A DNA stretch of 64,000 nucleotides from Bombyx mori (lineage: Eukaryota; Arthropoda; Insecta; Lepidoptera; Bombycidae), in assembly GCF_030269925.1 (NCBI RefSeq), contig NC_085108.1:6448001-6512000 (forward strand), in the 5' to 3' direction. The notes beneath the pieces are model-generated. The model ran no database searches. It had not been told where the DNA came from and was given only the letters and a program-made list of their open reading frames with translations. Position numbers and translations under genes: made by a program. Positions 44,928 to 55,486 of the stretch are shown in pieces (within the stretch, counting starts at the first letter, position 1; the number at the start of each line of letters is the position of its first letter).

Positions 44928-47900
44928 CTGCGAACGAACATGATGAAATGTTTGATTTGCTCAAATTGAATTGTGGGGGTGGTTTAAGACAATTAACGGT
45001 CTCCGTAGAACCGATAGGGTTTAGTCCAGCGGTCGGGGAACCGAGGTAAATTACCCCAAATGAGGTATAAAATGAAATATTGGGGGGTAAAAATGAAACT
45101 TTTGTGAGTAAAAAGTATATATTGAAGTGAAACTTCTTTAGACCGTTAAATTTTTGTTATTGTTTTCTTTTCAAAATTATCATGGGGGGCATTCCATCGC
45201 GGCAGAATTAGACAAAAATGGTGATACCGTAACTACATTTGAGGGGTTTTTGGATGAAAAGATAAAGTCCACTAATGTCGCAGGTTTTTTTTTTTATTGC
45301 TTAGATGGGTGGACGAGCTTACAGCCCACCTGGTGTTATGTTACTGGAGCCCCTAAATATATATAACGTAAATGCCGCCACCCACCTTGAAATATGAGGT
45401 CTAATGTCTCAGTATAGTTACAACGGCTGCCCCACCCTTCAAACCGAAACGCATTTCTGCTTCACGGCGGAACTAGGCAGGGTGGTGGTACCTACCCGTG
45501 CGGACTCACAAGACGTCCTACCACCAGTAATTACGCAAATGAGAGGTTTGATTTTTATTAGATGATGTTATTATTCCTTCATCGTGGAAGTCAACCGTGA
45601 ACATTTGTTGAGTACGTATTTCATTAGAAAAATTGGTACCCGCCTGAGATTCGAACACCGGTGCATCGCTTCAACGCGAATGCACCGGACGTCTTATCCT
45701 TTAAGCCACGAGTTCATGTTTTTTTTTTTGCTTAGTTGCGTGGACGAGCTCACAGCCCACCTGGTGTTAAGTGGTCACTGGAGCCCATAGAGATTTAGAA
45801 CGTAAATGCGCCACCCACGCATCACAATCGGGATTCGCTTGTGATCGAACTTACCATATCAACGAGGGCTATGTAGAGGAACATGCCAGCTGCCACTGCG
45901 AATAGCCACCTGGTTGCCGAGGGGGCGTGCCCGGCCAGGACCCCGCAGACCATCCCCGCCAAGCACAGAGCCGACGACAGTATGTTGTAGCAGACAGCAC
46001 GCTTAACAGACATGCCCGCCTTCAGTAACACCGCGAAATCGCCTGAAAACGATATTTGAAAATAAATAATAGTTTAAAAAAAAACAAAAAAAATAGAAAA
46101 TAAATTTTAATAAATTTAAATTAAAAATAGAGTAAGAAAAATGATTTTATTGTAAAATAAAGTGTGGGGTGCATGGTAACAGTAGTTATAAATATTTTAT
46201 GAACAGATATGAGTAGAAGGGTTATTTTGATAATATCCTGAAAAGCTTTTTTTATTTTCTACTTTTTTGTTGGATTTTCTATAAAAGCGTTTTTTTTTTG
46301 TTTTTGAAACTATTATTTAATTTTCAGTTAGATGAATTTCAATTTTTTTTCAATTTTTTTTAAAATATTGAATTGTCATCGGTCCTTAATAAATATGCCA
46401 AATTTCGAGTTAATCCGACGTTTTGAAGGGGGTCAAAATCATGTTCAAAGATTCCGTTACATATTAACATACGTCTGAAGCTAATAAAAGCGTATTAATT
46501 AACATCAACGATGTAACAAAAAAACATCACGATGACACGTGTCAAATTTGACAGCTGTCAAACGTAGCTACGAAAGACGTTGTTCTCCTTTAAGTACTGT
46601 TTGCAGCGTTTAGTAAATATGTTCACAGAAACGTAGCTTAAGATTTAATTTGATCGTTCAGAATGTTTATTTTTTCTATTTCAGAAAAACCCTGACTATT
46701 CGACAAGGATGCCAGAGGGTTGTCAGATAAAAAAAATAGATATTTAAAAAATCATCCCAGTATAGAGAACCACTTTTTTTGAAGTCGATTAAATAAAGGC
46801 AAAAATAATGCGCTAATATTTGAACAACCAGTCTCATTGTGACGCACAACAATGCCAGATCCAGTTTCTTACCCAGCTCGTGAGGAAGTTCATGGCAGAG
46901 CACCGCGATGGCGGTCGAGAATCCACCTGCTATGCTGGATGCGAACGCTGCGCCTGTGTAACGAGAGACGCACAATTGTATTCATCCACCTAATCTGATA
47001 GCCTTTAGAGGCTATTTCAGCGTAACCTTAACTAGTAGATGAGCTCACGGGGCTCAAACCTGACGACGATGCTAACACGAACCCTAGCAAGAGCCGTGCT
47101 TCGCAGAATCTACCGCCGGGTCGGAAACGCGACCCACTGAGAAGATCCGGCGAGAAACTCAGTGGGCTTTATCAACATTAAATTTTTAGCGAGCCGGCCG
47201 CTTCCACAGTCTATGTGCTTAGTGAGAGTTTTTTAACGTTCTCGATAGCGTAAAAGTTAACTCAGTGCTTGTATGAAGTTGGAACAGCAACCCGTAGCGG
47301 CTATGATATATTAATTACCGATATCCAGTTTCGTCTTACCAATTTCAGTTGGCTATTGAAGCGGTTTTTTTTATGCACCGATGGGTGGACGAGTTCACGG
47401 CCCACCTGATGTTAAGTGGTTACCCATAGACATCTACAACGTAAATGCCGCCACCCAACTTGAGATATAAGTTCCAAGGTCTCAGTATAGTTACAACGGC
47501 TGCATCACCCTTAAAACCGACACGCAATACTGCTTCACGGCAGAAATAGACAGGGCGATGTGTGGGTGGATTATACTTTACTAATTATCTATATATATAA
47601 AAATGAATTGCTGTTCGTTAGTCCCGCTAAAACTCGAGAACGGCTGGACCGATTCGGTTAATTTTGGTCTTGAATTATTTGTGGAAGTCCAGAGAAGGTT
47701 TAAAATGTAGATAAATATGAAAATGCTCGGAATTAAATAAAAATAACAATTTTGTTTTCCCTTTGATGTGTCCCCAGTCCGACGGATTCCTTTTGTTTGT
47801 TTTAAGTTTATTTTATACAAAAGTTTAGGTCTTTTATTTATCGATTGAGGCACTACAAAGTCTGCCGGGTCAGCTAGTTATGTTATAAATATTGGTGTGT

Positions 47901-50750
47901 CAATACAGAATTCAAATTTCGCATAAGCCTCAATAAGTTCGTCGCGTTGAATGATGCTAAAGTCGAAGCTAGTTATTTCAAAGCTCACCAATGGCCATGC
48001 CGTCTGTGAAATTGTGGAGGCCGTCACCCATGATCACCATCCAGGCCACGGACGCTATCGACGACGGTGGAGCGTGCACGTGCCCATGGGCATGGGAGTG
48101 ACCGTGGTGCGCTCTAGAATGTTCCCTGTTGGAACACATCAGTCTCGTAAATTAGGGGGTAGTCTTCAAAAAATACAAACTGTCTTTTTGTTATGTATGC
48201 CGGAATCCTACCATTACTTATAATATACCGAGGCGTGAAAGGAAATTTGGTTTGAGCGATATTTTTACGAATTTACAGGGAGGAGAGGGGGGGTCATTTA
48301 AAGTTTAAAATGGTTTTAAAAAAAGTTTAATGGCGTATCAAACTGTGCCCTTGAAACAGCGCGATCATGCAGAAACTTTTTTTTTAATATTTTTATTATT
48401 TTATTGCATAGATAGGTGGACGAGCTCACAGCCCACCTGTTAAGTGGTTACCGGTGCCCATAGACATCTACAGCGTAAATGCCGCCGCTCACCTTGAGAT
48501 ATAAGTTCTAAGGTCTCAGTATAGTAGTACAACGGCTGCCCAAACCTTCAAACCGAAACGCATTACTGCTTCACGGCAGAAATAGACAGGGTGGAGGGTA
48601 CCTACCCACGCGGACTTACACGACGTCCTACCACCATTACATTTGTACCGATACTGACAAACAGCTACAAACACTGACCTCAATATAACTGTGTAACTGC
48701 CGCCATCCTTCAGATCCTTGGACCCGTCTTCTTTGTGTTTGATATTGTTCATTTCGACAACAGCAGGAGTGGTCTCGGCTTTCAGCAGCCAGTCCTTGGC
48801 TGTGGGTTCCTCTTTGCCCTCAGGATTGAGGGCGTTGGACGAGACCACGCTTACGGAGTTGTGCTTCGCTTTAGGGCTGGGCGGTATACCGTCCCTCAGA
48901 TGGTGCTCGTCGTGAGTATCCGTATCGATTTCATCATAACAATAAGGATATTCAGAGTATTTGTGCTTGCAAGTTTTCGTTGTGGGATCTCCCTTTTCGT
49001 CCCGCTTAAAGATCTTCATGAGACTGTTCGAAGTTGTGTTCGTTATGGGAGCTTTTGAACCACCCGAACATCCCCCGACCGTCTCGTCCTTAAGGACGCG
49101 CACTCTGGTCGGAAGTTTGTCTTCCTCCAACTTCTGCCTGCGTTTCCTCCACTCAACGACAACCGTTAATCCCTTCTCTGTGAAATAGAAGAACACAACG
49201 CCCAGCATGGCGGCGAATCCCTTCCACATTCCGTCGTCGTGCGACATTTCCGCCACCGCATGTCCACCGCCCTCGTGGTCGTGCATGGGACTCATCGCGT
49301 GAGGCATCAGGTGCAGCAAGGCGTCCCCGCACAGCGTCCCTACGGCCAGAGCCACCAGAAACTGCAGCAGATGGTTATAATAAGTCTTGTGCATGACAGG
49401 GATGACCGCCACGCCTAGGAGACCACAGGCGCTGATCGCGGTTATGCTCAGGGATGAATACAGCCAGACCGCGAACATGTTTTTCGTGTACGCGTTCTCC
49501 TTCTCTTCCAAGTCTCGGTGGTGGCGAACCAGTAGATTCGTTTCTTTGACGCATCCAGAACGTTCTATCGACGTGTTTGCTAGTTTCTGGTACAGCAATA
49601 TTGGACAGACTGACCTCAACGTGTCTTTGGATATTAGGAGTTCGTGGTCGTGGTCGCTGTGGGTGTGATCCTCGTGACCGTGGCCATGGTCGTGGGGCTT
49701 TAACCTCGTGTTCACCGTTGTAACCAGTTCTGAACTGTTAACGCACTGCAATCAAAATTTTTAAATACCATGAAATCTTTTCTTTCATAAGGATCGATAA
49801 AACCAAAGCTAAGGTTGGAGCTCAAATTCATTGGAATAACGTTAAAGCTATACGGAAGCACTAGCTTTTATTAGCTTTGCAGTATTAGCTGTTGGTTTTA
49901 AGGACCTTGGCTGGTTACTTTTCCTCGATTGATAATCTATAGTGATGGTGGCGAAACTCGCACCCTGAATGATAATTGTTTTATTTTCTCTATTTAGTGT
50001 TTATTCAGGTTTAAATGTGTAATAACGGTGGTTTATTAACTTTTTAGTATCTGTTAAAGTGAACAAATGTGGGAAAATGAAACAAAGCTACTGAACATAG
50101 TTTCTCGGGATCTTCCAAAAAGTCCACTAAATAACCACCATTTTACTTAGATTACATTTAAACTTTTAATTAAATGCCAATTGATTAATGTTTCAAATGA
50201 ATCACTTTTCATAAAATAAAAAAAGAATACTATACAAAAGTTTAGGCTGCATGTTTTGGGATACCTTTGCCTTTCCAGCTGAAAAAATAGAACTACTACT
50301 ATGTACAAAAATACGACTCACGCTGACAACTTCTTCATCCTTCGACGTCTGAACGTGGAAGTAGGCCGTGCTGTCGGTCGTTTGGCCACCATCGATCAGC
50401 TTATGCAGGTCTAGCTCTTCAAGCATCTTGTTGAAGCCGGTCAGGTTCATGGTCATACTAGCGGCGTCCCCGTACATGCCGAATATCTGGGCTACATACA
50501 ACTCAGGGTCGACATTCTTCGCGTCCCTCTTCAAGCGATCCTTCTGTCTGATCTTCTGAAGCTTCTGATGGTAGCGGTTCCTCGAATCCAGCCTCCTTTT
50601 CTCTTCTAATTCGAGGGGCATGTGGTCCGTGGTCTCGAGCCTCGGTTCGTGTGCCGAGACTCCATCTGTCTGTATGTCCACGTGGGAGCCGCAAGTGTGG
50701 GCGGCGCACAGTAGACAAAACATGCAAACTGTCACCAAATGATGTGACAT
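44787..50750 (-). CDS. LIV-1 subfamily ZIP zinc transporter (ZIP6/ZIP10/foi type)
   Basis: It imports zinc into the cytosol across the plasma membrane; Drosophila fear-of-intimacy belongs to the same subfamily. Minus-strand exons 50750-50322, 49745-48679, 48125-47989, 46953-46873, 46042-45855 and 44927-44787 have consistent phases and give 680 aa. Layout: signal peptide (1 to about 21), extracellular domain with a His-rich stretch (about 161-179) and the CPILLYQ motif (190-196), TM1 (about 233-256), TM2 (about 266-288, LCGDALLHLMPHA), TM3 (about 317-332), a long cytosolic loop with a second His-rich segment (about 501-516), TM4 with HNFTDGMAIG (536-545), TM5 with HELPHE (565-570), and TM6-8. 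The C-terminus ALYEDDLKNLFG is typical. All metal-site His/Asp/Glu residues are kept. Bm1 copies and a LINE lie within 35 bp of three splice sites. Confidence 0.95.
45027..45280. mobile_element. hAT-like element, truncated second copy
   Basis: It starts CAGCGGTCGGGGAACCGAGG and follows the intron 7 element at 29252 (AAATTACCCCAAAT, GAAACTTCTTTAGA, AAAATTATCATGGGGG). It then carries GGHSIAAELDKNGDTVTTFE and GFLDEKIKSTNVA in an open frame that the other copy lacks, possibly transposase-derived. A Bm1 copy interrupts it at 45281. Confidence 0.6.
45281..45719 (-). mobile_element. Full-length Bm1 SINE with tRNA-like head
   Basis: On the minus strand: a tRNA-like head (GTGGCTTAAAGGATAAGACG A-box region, GGTGTTCGAATCTCAGGCGG B-box region), a middle part with TTCACGGTTGACTTCCACGA, the Bm1 body, then an A-tail (T13 at the left). 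One of two nearly complete copies in the window. Confidence 0.9.
45720..45820 (-). mobile_element. Bm1 SINE 3' fragment adjoining the full-length copy
   Basis: A second T-run and GCTTAGTTGCGTGGACGAGC to AATGCGCCACCCACG; 100 bp, same orientation as its neighbour. It ends 35 bp from the exon 5 border of the zinc transporter, on the donor side. Confidence 0.88.
45855..46042 (-). CDS. ZIP transporter exon 5
   Basis: Acceptor CGTTTTCAG, donor GTAAGT, phase 1 to 0. It encodes DFAVLLKAGMSVKRAVCYNI, LSSALCLAGMVCGVLAGHAP and WLFAVAAGMFLYIALVDM: TM6 and TM7. Confidence 0.96.
46060..46497 (+). repeat. AT-rich foldback repeat, copy 3
   Basis: Same layout as 31999-32455, with arms rich in AAATAAATTTTAATAAATTT and the tail GAGTTAATCCGACGTTTTGA to AATAAAAGCGTATTAATTAA. 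Confidence 0.7.
46873..46953 (-). CDS. ZIP transporter exon 4 (HELPHE motif)
   Basis: 81 bp. Acceptor CGTTACACAG, donor GTAAGA, phase 1 to 1. It encodes AAFASSIAGGFSTAIAVLCH and ELPHEL: TM5 with the second half of the binuclear zinc site. Confidence 0.97.
46987..47170 (-). mobile_element. Jockey-clade LINE, 3' end fragment
   Basis: ACCTAATCTGATAGCCTTTA to GAGAAACTCAGTGGGC. It starts 33 bp upstream of the exon 4 acceptor (in gene sense). Confidence 0.85.
47217..47270. repeat. Partial copy of the 6.3 kb foldback element
   Basis: GTGCTTAGTGAGAGTTTTTT and AACGTTCTCGATAGCGTAAA match the left arm at 6289-6335. GGAACAGCAACCCGTAGCGG nearby is a remnant of the loop. The right arm is absent. Confidence 0.7.
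47364..47560 (-). mobile_element. Bm1 SINE, 3' body
   Basis: T-run, GATGGGTGGACGAGTTCACG to CACGGCAGAAATAGACAGGG; diverged. Confidence 0.88.
47588..47877 (+). mobile_element. Helitron-like nonautonomous repeat (family 1), complete
   Basis: TCTATATATATAAAAATGAA at the start, preceded by A/T, and TCTGCCGGGTCAGCTAG then T at the end: the TC...CTAG ends and the A-T insertion context of Helitrons. Best-preserved copy in the window. Confidence 0.65.
47989..48125 (-). CDS. ZIP transporter exon 3 (HNFTDG motif)
   Basis: Acceptor GTTCCAACAG, donor GTGAGC, phase 2 to 1. It encodes EHSRAHHGHSHAHGHVHAPP and SSIASVAWMVIMGDGLHNFT then DGMAI: the second His-rich loop and TM4. Confidence 0.97.
48395..48645 (-). 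mobile_element. Bm1 SINE next to the ZIP exon 2 donor
   Basis: T-rich tail, GCATAGATAGGTGGACGAGC to GACGTCCTACCACC. It begins 33 bp after the exon 2 donor in gene sense. Unspliced readthrough would add a SINE-coded tail ending at 48516. Confidence 0.9.
48679..49745 (-). CDS. ZIP transporter exon 2
   Basis: Acceptor TTTTGATTGCAG, donor GTCAGT, phase 0 to 2. It encodes the His-rich extracellular part (HDHGHGHEDHTHSDHDH), CPILLYQ, TM1-TM3 and most of the cytosolic loop (DEIDTDTHDEHHLRDGIPPS and KDWLLKAETTPAVVEMNNIK). Confidence 0.96.
49980..50150 (+). repeat. Partial copy of the synthetase inverted-repeat family
   Basis: AGGTTTAAATGTGTAATAAC, GGTGGTTTATTAACTTTTTA and GGATCTTCCAAAAAGTCCAC match 30690-30815. 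It lies in intron 1 of the zinc transporter. Confidence 0.7.
50322..50750 (-). CDS. ZIP transporter exon 1 (signal peptide)
   Basis: ATG at 50750-50748, donor GTGAGT, phase 0, 143 codons. MSHHLVTVCMFCLLCAAHTC is a signal peptide. A charged region follows (LELEEKRRLDSRNRYHQKLQ) and a moderately conserved domain (YVAQIFGMYGDAASMTMNLT, GFNKMLEELDL) of LIV-1 ectodomains. Confidence 0.95.
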
Positions 50751-50949
50751 TTTGACTTATAATTAAGTGTTTTTTTTTGAGCTTAATTTATAGATTTAAG
50801 TCCATCAATTTTGTGTTTGTTTTTTTTCTTCTTTTCGTATACTTTCCGACGTACGGTCTGCGAACAAATAATAAATAGATTAATTTATTTTAATTTAAAC
50901 CTTTCTAAGGGATTTAAGATAGTGATAATAATAACATCTAGTTTGCAAA

Positions 50950-51176
50950 GTGCCCTTGTGAGTCCGCGCGGGTACGTACCACCGCCCTGCCTATTTCTGC
51001 CGTGAAGCAGTAACGCGATTCGGTTTGAAAGGTGGGTCACCCATTGTAACCTTAGAACTCATATCTCAAGGTGGGTGGCGGCATTTACTTTATAGATGTC
51101 TATGGGCTCCAGTAACGACTTATCGTCAGGTGGGCTGTGAGCTCGTCTACCCATCTAAGCAATAAAAATAAAAAAT
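50950..51176 (+). mobile_element. Bm1 SINE in the zinc transporter upstream region
   Basis: Sense copy CTTGTGAGTCCGCGCGGGTA to ATCTAAGCAATAAAAATAAA, 200 bp upstream of the start codon and opposite to the gene. The 50751-50949 interval between holds no other recognised feature and should contain the promoter. Confidence 0.88.
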
Positions 51177-51570
51177 CGTGACCTCGGATCACAGGTTGTT
51201 CGAGTATTTGTATTATTAGTGGAGGTTAATGATTATTTTCAAATCACCAGTGCGATATTGAGACATTACTGAGATTAAGGTACCATACGGTACTTATATC
51301 GGCCGCGTATCTCTGTTACTGTTTCGGGATTGACTGCGAGCAGGAAGAACTATTTTGTATAATTTTGAAAATTTAGAAAATCAAGTGGCAGTTTTTTTTT
51401 TATTGCTTAGATGTGCGTGTTTTTTTGTTACGATATTTTATTCTAAAATTTTAAACTTTAATTGGCTTTCATGTAAAGCTGCAAAAATTTCGCTTTAACC
51501 AAATTACCTTTCACTGCTCGATATGAAACCTAGACTGAACACCAATAAGTACAAGTCAATTTATTAATTA
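51177..51570. other. Gene-free spacer
   Basis: Contains only a Bm1 tail remnant (T-run then ATTGCTTAGATG, 51391-51412). Confidence 0.5.
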
Positions 51571-51722
51571 CTAGCTGACCTGGCAGACTTCGTAGTGCCT
51601 CAATCGATAAATAAAAGACCTAAACTTTTGTATAACATAAACTTAAATTCAAGACCAAAATTAGCCAAAACGGTCCAGCCGTTCTCGAGTTTTAGTGAGA
51701 CTAACGAACAGCAATTCATTTA
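51571..51722 (-). mobile_element. Helitron-like repeat (family 1), internally deleted
   Basis: CTAGCTGACCTGGCAGACTT through the inverse of AACGGCTGGACCG to TTCATTTATAGA. About 130 bp of the centre present in the 47588 copy is missing. Confidence 0.6.
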
Positions 51723-52102
51723 TAGATAGATAGATAGATGCGTCAAATTGTATTAGTAAAATAAAATGATTAAATAATAAAAAAGGTTTTATTTCACTAA
51801 GGACTCGATCTCATAAAAACGAAAAAAAAGAAAAAAAAATTGTATACTTTTTTTTTTCTTTCAATTTTCCACATGAACGCTTCTCGTCAGTCGACCTTGT
51901 AACCGATGATTAGTCGTCTCAACTGATCGCCGCGTTTCCGCTTGAGACACCGATTAAATAACTCAATCTTTTTCATTTGAGGTTATTTTATACATAATGT
52001 TTGATATCACTTCGGGCCTTGACCTTTGACTTAATTACGAATCTTATTTTACCTAATCACAGGCATAATTAAGATATAATAGAAAAAAAAAAAACCAAGA
52101 AA

Positions 52103-52215
52103 ACCGACTTCAACAAAATTCGTAAAATATAAATGGGACCACACGTGTGAACACACATACAAAAAAAATCTATTCAATTGTTTGAACTTCGTCTGTTTTT
52201 TTTTTGAAGTCGGCT
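52103..52215. repeat. Short inverted-repeat unit
   Basis: ACCGACTTCAA (52103-52113) and TTGAAGTCGGCT (52204-52215) are inverted around ~90 AT-rich bases. A related TTTGAAGTCGATTAAATAAA occurs at 46779. Probably a small foldback repeat. Confidence 0.45.
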
Positions 52216-52254
52216 AAATATATTCTGAAGTATTTAAGATTATGTAATTCAACT

Positions 52255-52503
52255 TTATTTTTTTTATTGCTTAGTTGTGCAGACGAGCTTCACAGCCCAC
52301 CTGGTATTAAGTGGTAACTGGAGCCCATAGACATACACAACGTAAATGCGCCACCCATCTTGAGATATAAGTTTTAAGGTCTCAAGTATAGTTACAACGG
52401 CTGCCCCGCCCTTCAAACCGAAACGCATTACTGCTTCACGGCAGAAATAGGCGGGGCGGTGGTACCTACCCGTGCGGACTCACAAGAGGTCCTACCACCA
52501 GTA
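52255..52503 (-). mobile_element. Bm1 SINE, 3' body
   Basis: T-run, GCTTAGTTGTGCAGACGAGC to AGAGGTCCTACCACCAGTAA. Confidence 0.92.
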
Positions 52504-52611
52504 AAAAAAATAATTAAAACCACAATGACGATTTATGTCAGTGGTTTACATTGTCATTACATTTTTTGCTATTGCATAGATTAAATATTCGAAATACTTG
52601 AAAATAACTAT

Positions 52612-52735
52612 ACTGACTATACTGAGACCTTAGAATAGAACTCACATCTCAAGGTGGGTGGCGGCTTTTACGTTGTAGATGTCTATGGGCTCCGGTAAGC
52701 ACTTAAAATTAGGTGGGCTGTAAGCTCGTCTACCT
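52612..52735 (+). repeat. Bm1 SINE fragment
   Basis: ACTATACTGAGACCTTAGAA to GTAAGCTCGTCTACC without the A-tail. A more decayed Bm1-like stretch follows at about 52895-52990. Confidence 0.75.
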
Positions 52736-53366
52736 TGACTATTTGATTTCGATTTGATGCATATTGCATTGGAACACCAATCAAAATGTTGTTTTATATT
52801 TACAGGTAGTCACCGCGATCCCGCCTTATACTGCCACAGAGCTGTCACGTTTTGAGGGATCGGACAGGCGTTTCGGCAATCGATTCAGGGTTCGAGGTAG
52901 GTGGGTAGCGATGTTCACGTTCTAATTGTCTATTAGTTCCGCTAACCACTTACTTAACAGCATGTGGACAGTCAGTTTGATCATCGATTAACCGCCAATT
53001 GAAAAAAAAAAGTTGTACTTCAGAATAACTAAAATATTCTTTATATTTATATGTCAATAGGCAACATTACAATGACAATGAACAAGAAAAAACGCATTGC
53101 CAACGTAACGAGAAATGACCGAAGTCACGGGCGCGTTACCTACGTAATTGTAATTTTAAAAACAAATAAAAATAAAACGTTCCAGATTTAAAATTCGCGC
53201 TAAAGTCAAGGATGAGATACAAAAATTAGCAGATCTAGAACTCCTGTGACGTCATCGCGTACGCCATCTTGCATTTTATTTAGAGATACGCCGCCCGTGG
53301 GTGCACAGCGCATTCGAAAATAGTAATGCAGTTTTTAAAGTATTTGATTTTTACGAGCTAACAAGC

Positions 53367-53797
53367 TTTTTTTTGATTGCTTAGGTGCGTGGACGAGCTC
53401 ACGACCTACTTGATGCTCAGTAGTCACCGGAGTCCATAGACATCTACAACGTAAATGCCGCCACCCACCTCGCGACATGAGTAAAGTTGTAAGGTCTTAG
53501 TATAATTACAACGGCTGCCCCGCCCTTCAAATCGAAAAGCCTTATTGCTTCACGGCAGAAATAGGCAGACTGATGGTATTTACCCGTGCCGACTCACAAG
53601 ACGTCCTACCACCAGTAATTACGCAAATTATAATTTTGCTACTACACGATGTTATCCTTTACCGTGGAAGTCAATCGTGAACATTTGTTAAGTACGTATT
53701 TCATTAGCAAAATTGGTACTTGCCAGCGGGATTCGAACACTGGTGCATCGCAAGATACGAATGCACCGGACGTCTTATCCTTTAGGCTACGACGACT
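53367..53797 (-). mobile_element. Full-length Bm1 SINE with tRNA-like head
   Basis: T-run and GCTTAGGTGCGTGGACGAGC at the left; the tRNA-like head GTAGCCTAAAGGATAAGACG and a B box GTGTTCGAATCCCGC at the right on the minus strand. Together with 45281-45719 it defines the complete element, about 430 bp. Confidence 0.9.
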
Positions 53798-54337
53798 TAA
53801 AACGTGTTAAAACTTCAACGTGTTGCAAGCGCTTTGATCACGGATACATCATTAGACCACGTTTAATAACGTCCACAATGTAAACATAAAATAGTCGTGA
53901 ATTCATAAAAAAAATATCGTAACAAACCTACTGTTTAAATCGCAACTGTGTTCACAAGTTCAAGGAGCGACTAGAAAGTGTTTTCCGAGTTTGAATGTTA
54001 TGCAATCATTCGTGCACTACAATTTTTTTTTTTCTTCATCGCGATTCAATTATGGAACGCGGCCTAAATCCATGTAAACACACCAAATAAACATTTAAAC
54101 CAATAACGTTTCTTATCGGTAGGCAATAAGAGTTATAATCGAGCGCGTTTGTTGACCTCTGTATTCAAGGCGAAGGTTATCATCTCCATACCTGTATATC
54201 TCAAGGGACATACAAACTACTCTATGTTATTATGTAAGTTTTAGGCCAAGGGATTCTCTATACGTACCGTGTTCCATGTAAAGACGAATCACAAGTTCAC
54301 GACTAGATTATTATTTTGTTTAGGCAATTTTAGGCCC
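53798..54337. other. Gene-free spacer
   Basis: No repeat or coding region recognised. Confidence 0.5.
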
Positions 54338-54684
54338 AATTTTTTTTTTACCTTAGCTTTGAGAGGCTATTTCAGCATAACCTTAACTAGTAGGTGAGCT
54401 CATGAGGCTCAAACCGGACGACGTTGCTAACACAAATCTTACCAAGAGCCGTGCTTCGCAGAATCTACCACGGGATCGGAAACGCGACCCACTGAGAAGA
54501 TCCGGCGAGAAACTCAGTGGGCTGTGTCTGTTAGTTAATTTACTCGTCGAGCCCTTCGTCACAAGCGACGGGTTCGACGGTTTGAGGTACCTAAAAGCAC
54601 CGTTAGTGGATCGGGAGGATCCGAAATGACGTGTTTTGGGCGACGTCGACTGCTTTCCATTCTATCCGCAGAATCGAGAATGTA
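54338..54684 (-). mobile_element. Jockey-clade LINE, 3' end, left half of an inverted pair
   Basis: T-run, TTTGAGAGGCTATTTCAGCA to GACTGCTTTCCATTCTATCC. It meets a plus-strand copy head to head at 54685. Confidence 0.86.
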
Positions 54685-54868
54685 GCCCACTGAGTTTCTC
54701 GCCGGATTTTCTCAGTGGGTCGCGTTTCCGATCCGGTGGTAGATTCTGCGAAGCACTGCTCTTGTTAGGGCTAGTATTAGCAACGTCCTCAGGTTAGAGC
54801 CGTGAGCTCACCTACTGGCTCGGTTACGCTGGAACAAGCCTCTAAGGCTACCAACTTAGGTAGGAAGA
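54685..54868 (+). mobile_element. Jockey-clade LINE, 3' end, right half of an inverted pair
   Basis: CCCACTGAGTTTCTCGCCGG to ACTTAGGTAGGAAGAAAAT. No gap separates it from the minus copy, consistent with twin priming (inversion during insertion) or nested insertion. Confidence 0.86.
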
Positions 54869-55029
54869 AAATAGGCACTGTCTTACCTAGCGCGGCCCGC
54901 AAAATGGGACCTATCATCCTCTTCTAATAATGGCTTTGGTGAGAGAAGCAGCAACTTTAACCCTTTGATATCTAGCGCCTAGCACAGACTATTTTACTAT
55001 CTTTCTTATCATTTAGCTTCAATTAATTT

Positions 55030-55330
55030 CTTCTTCTTCTTTGTCGTTTCCTCATCACTGAGGGTCGTGACCACCTTGGTCCAGTTTTTGCACCAGCTTC
55101 CTCCAATGTTGCCTGCATTCGGCCTGCTTAATGGCGCCCGGGACGCTGGTGTTTGTGGCCTCCTTGACAGTGTCCGTCCACCTGGTTGGCAATCTTCCTC
55201 GACTTCTCTTTCCTTCCACGTGACCTACAACTATTAATTTTTCCAAGTTCTCAGGATTTTGTCGGGCCACGTGTCCGAAGTACTTGAGGAGACGCTGCAT
55301 ACAGATTGTAGATAGACGGGTCGGACGGGT
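55030..55330 (-). pseudogene. RTE-like LINE, ORF2 C-terminus
   Basis: 55300-55055 on the minus strand encodes MQRLLKYFGHVARQNPENLE, KLIVVGHVEGKRSRGRLPTR and WTDTVKEATNTSVPGAIKQA, ending GGHDPQ, the hallmark C-terminus of RTE-type elements in insects. The rest of the element is absent. Confidence 0.8.
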
Positions 55331-55486
55331 CCCTGATCTTGGGAATTTGGCCTCGACAAATTCCCAAGATCAGGTCCAAAATCGTATCGAGCTAATAAAC
55401 AAAATCATTCGGCGTTTCCTGTTGTGAACGATTTTAGTTAAGAAACTGATACCGACACATCCGCCGTGCGTATCATTGATAACGGA

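Noticed and set aside
47951..48223. Plus-strand ORF rich in His and Gly
   Set aside because: It is antisense to ZIP exon 3, whose His-rich loop explains the composition.
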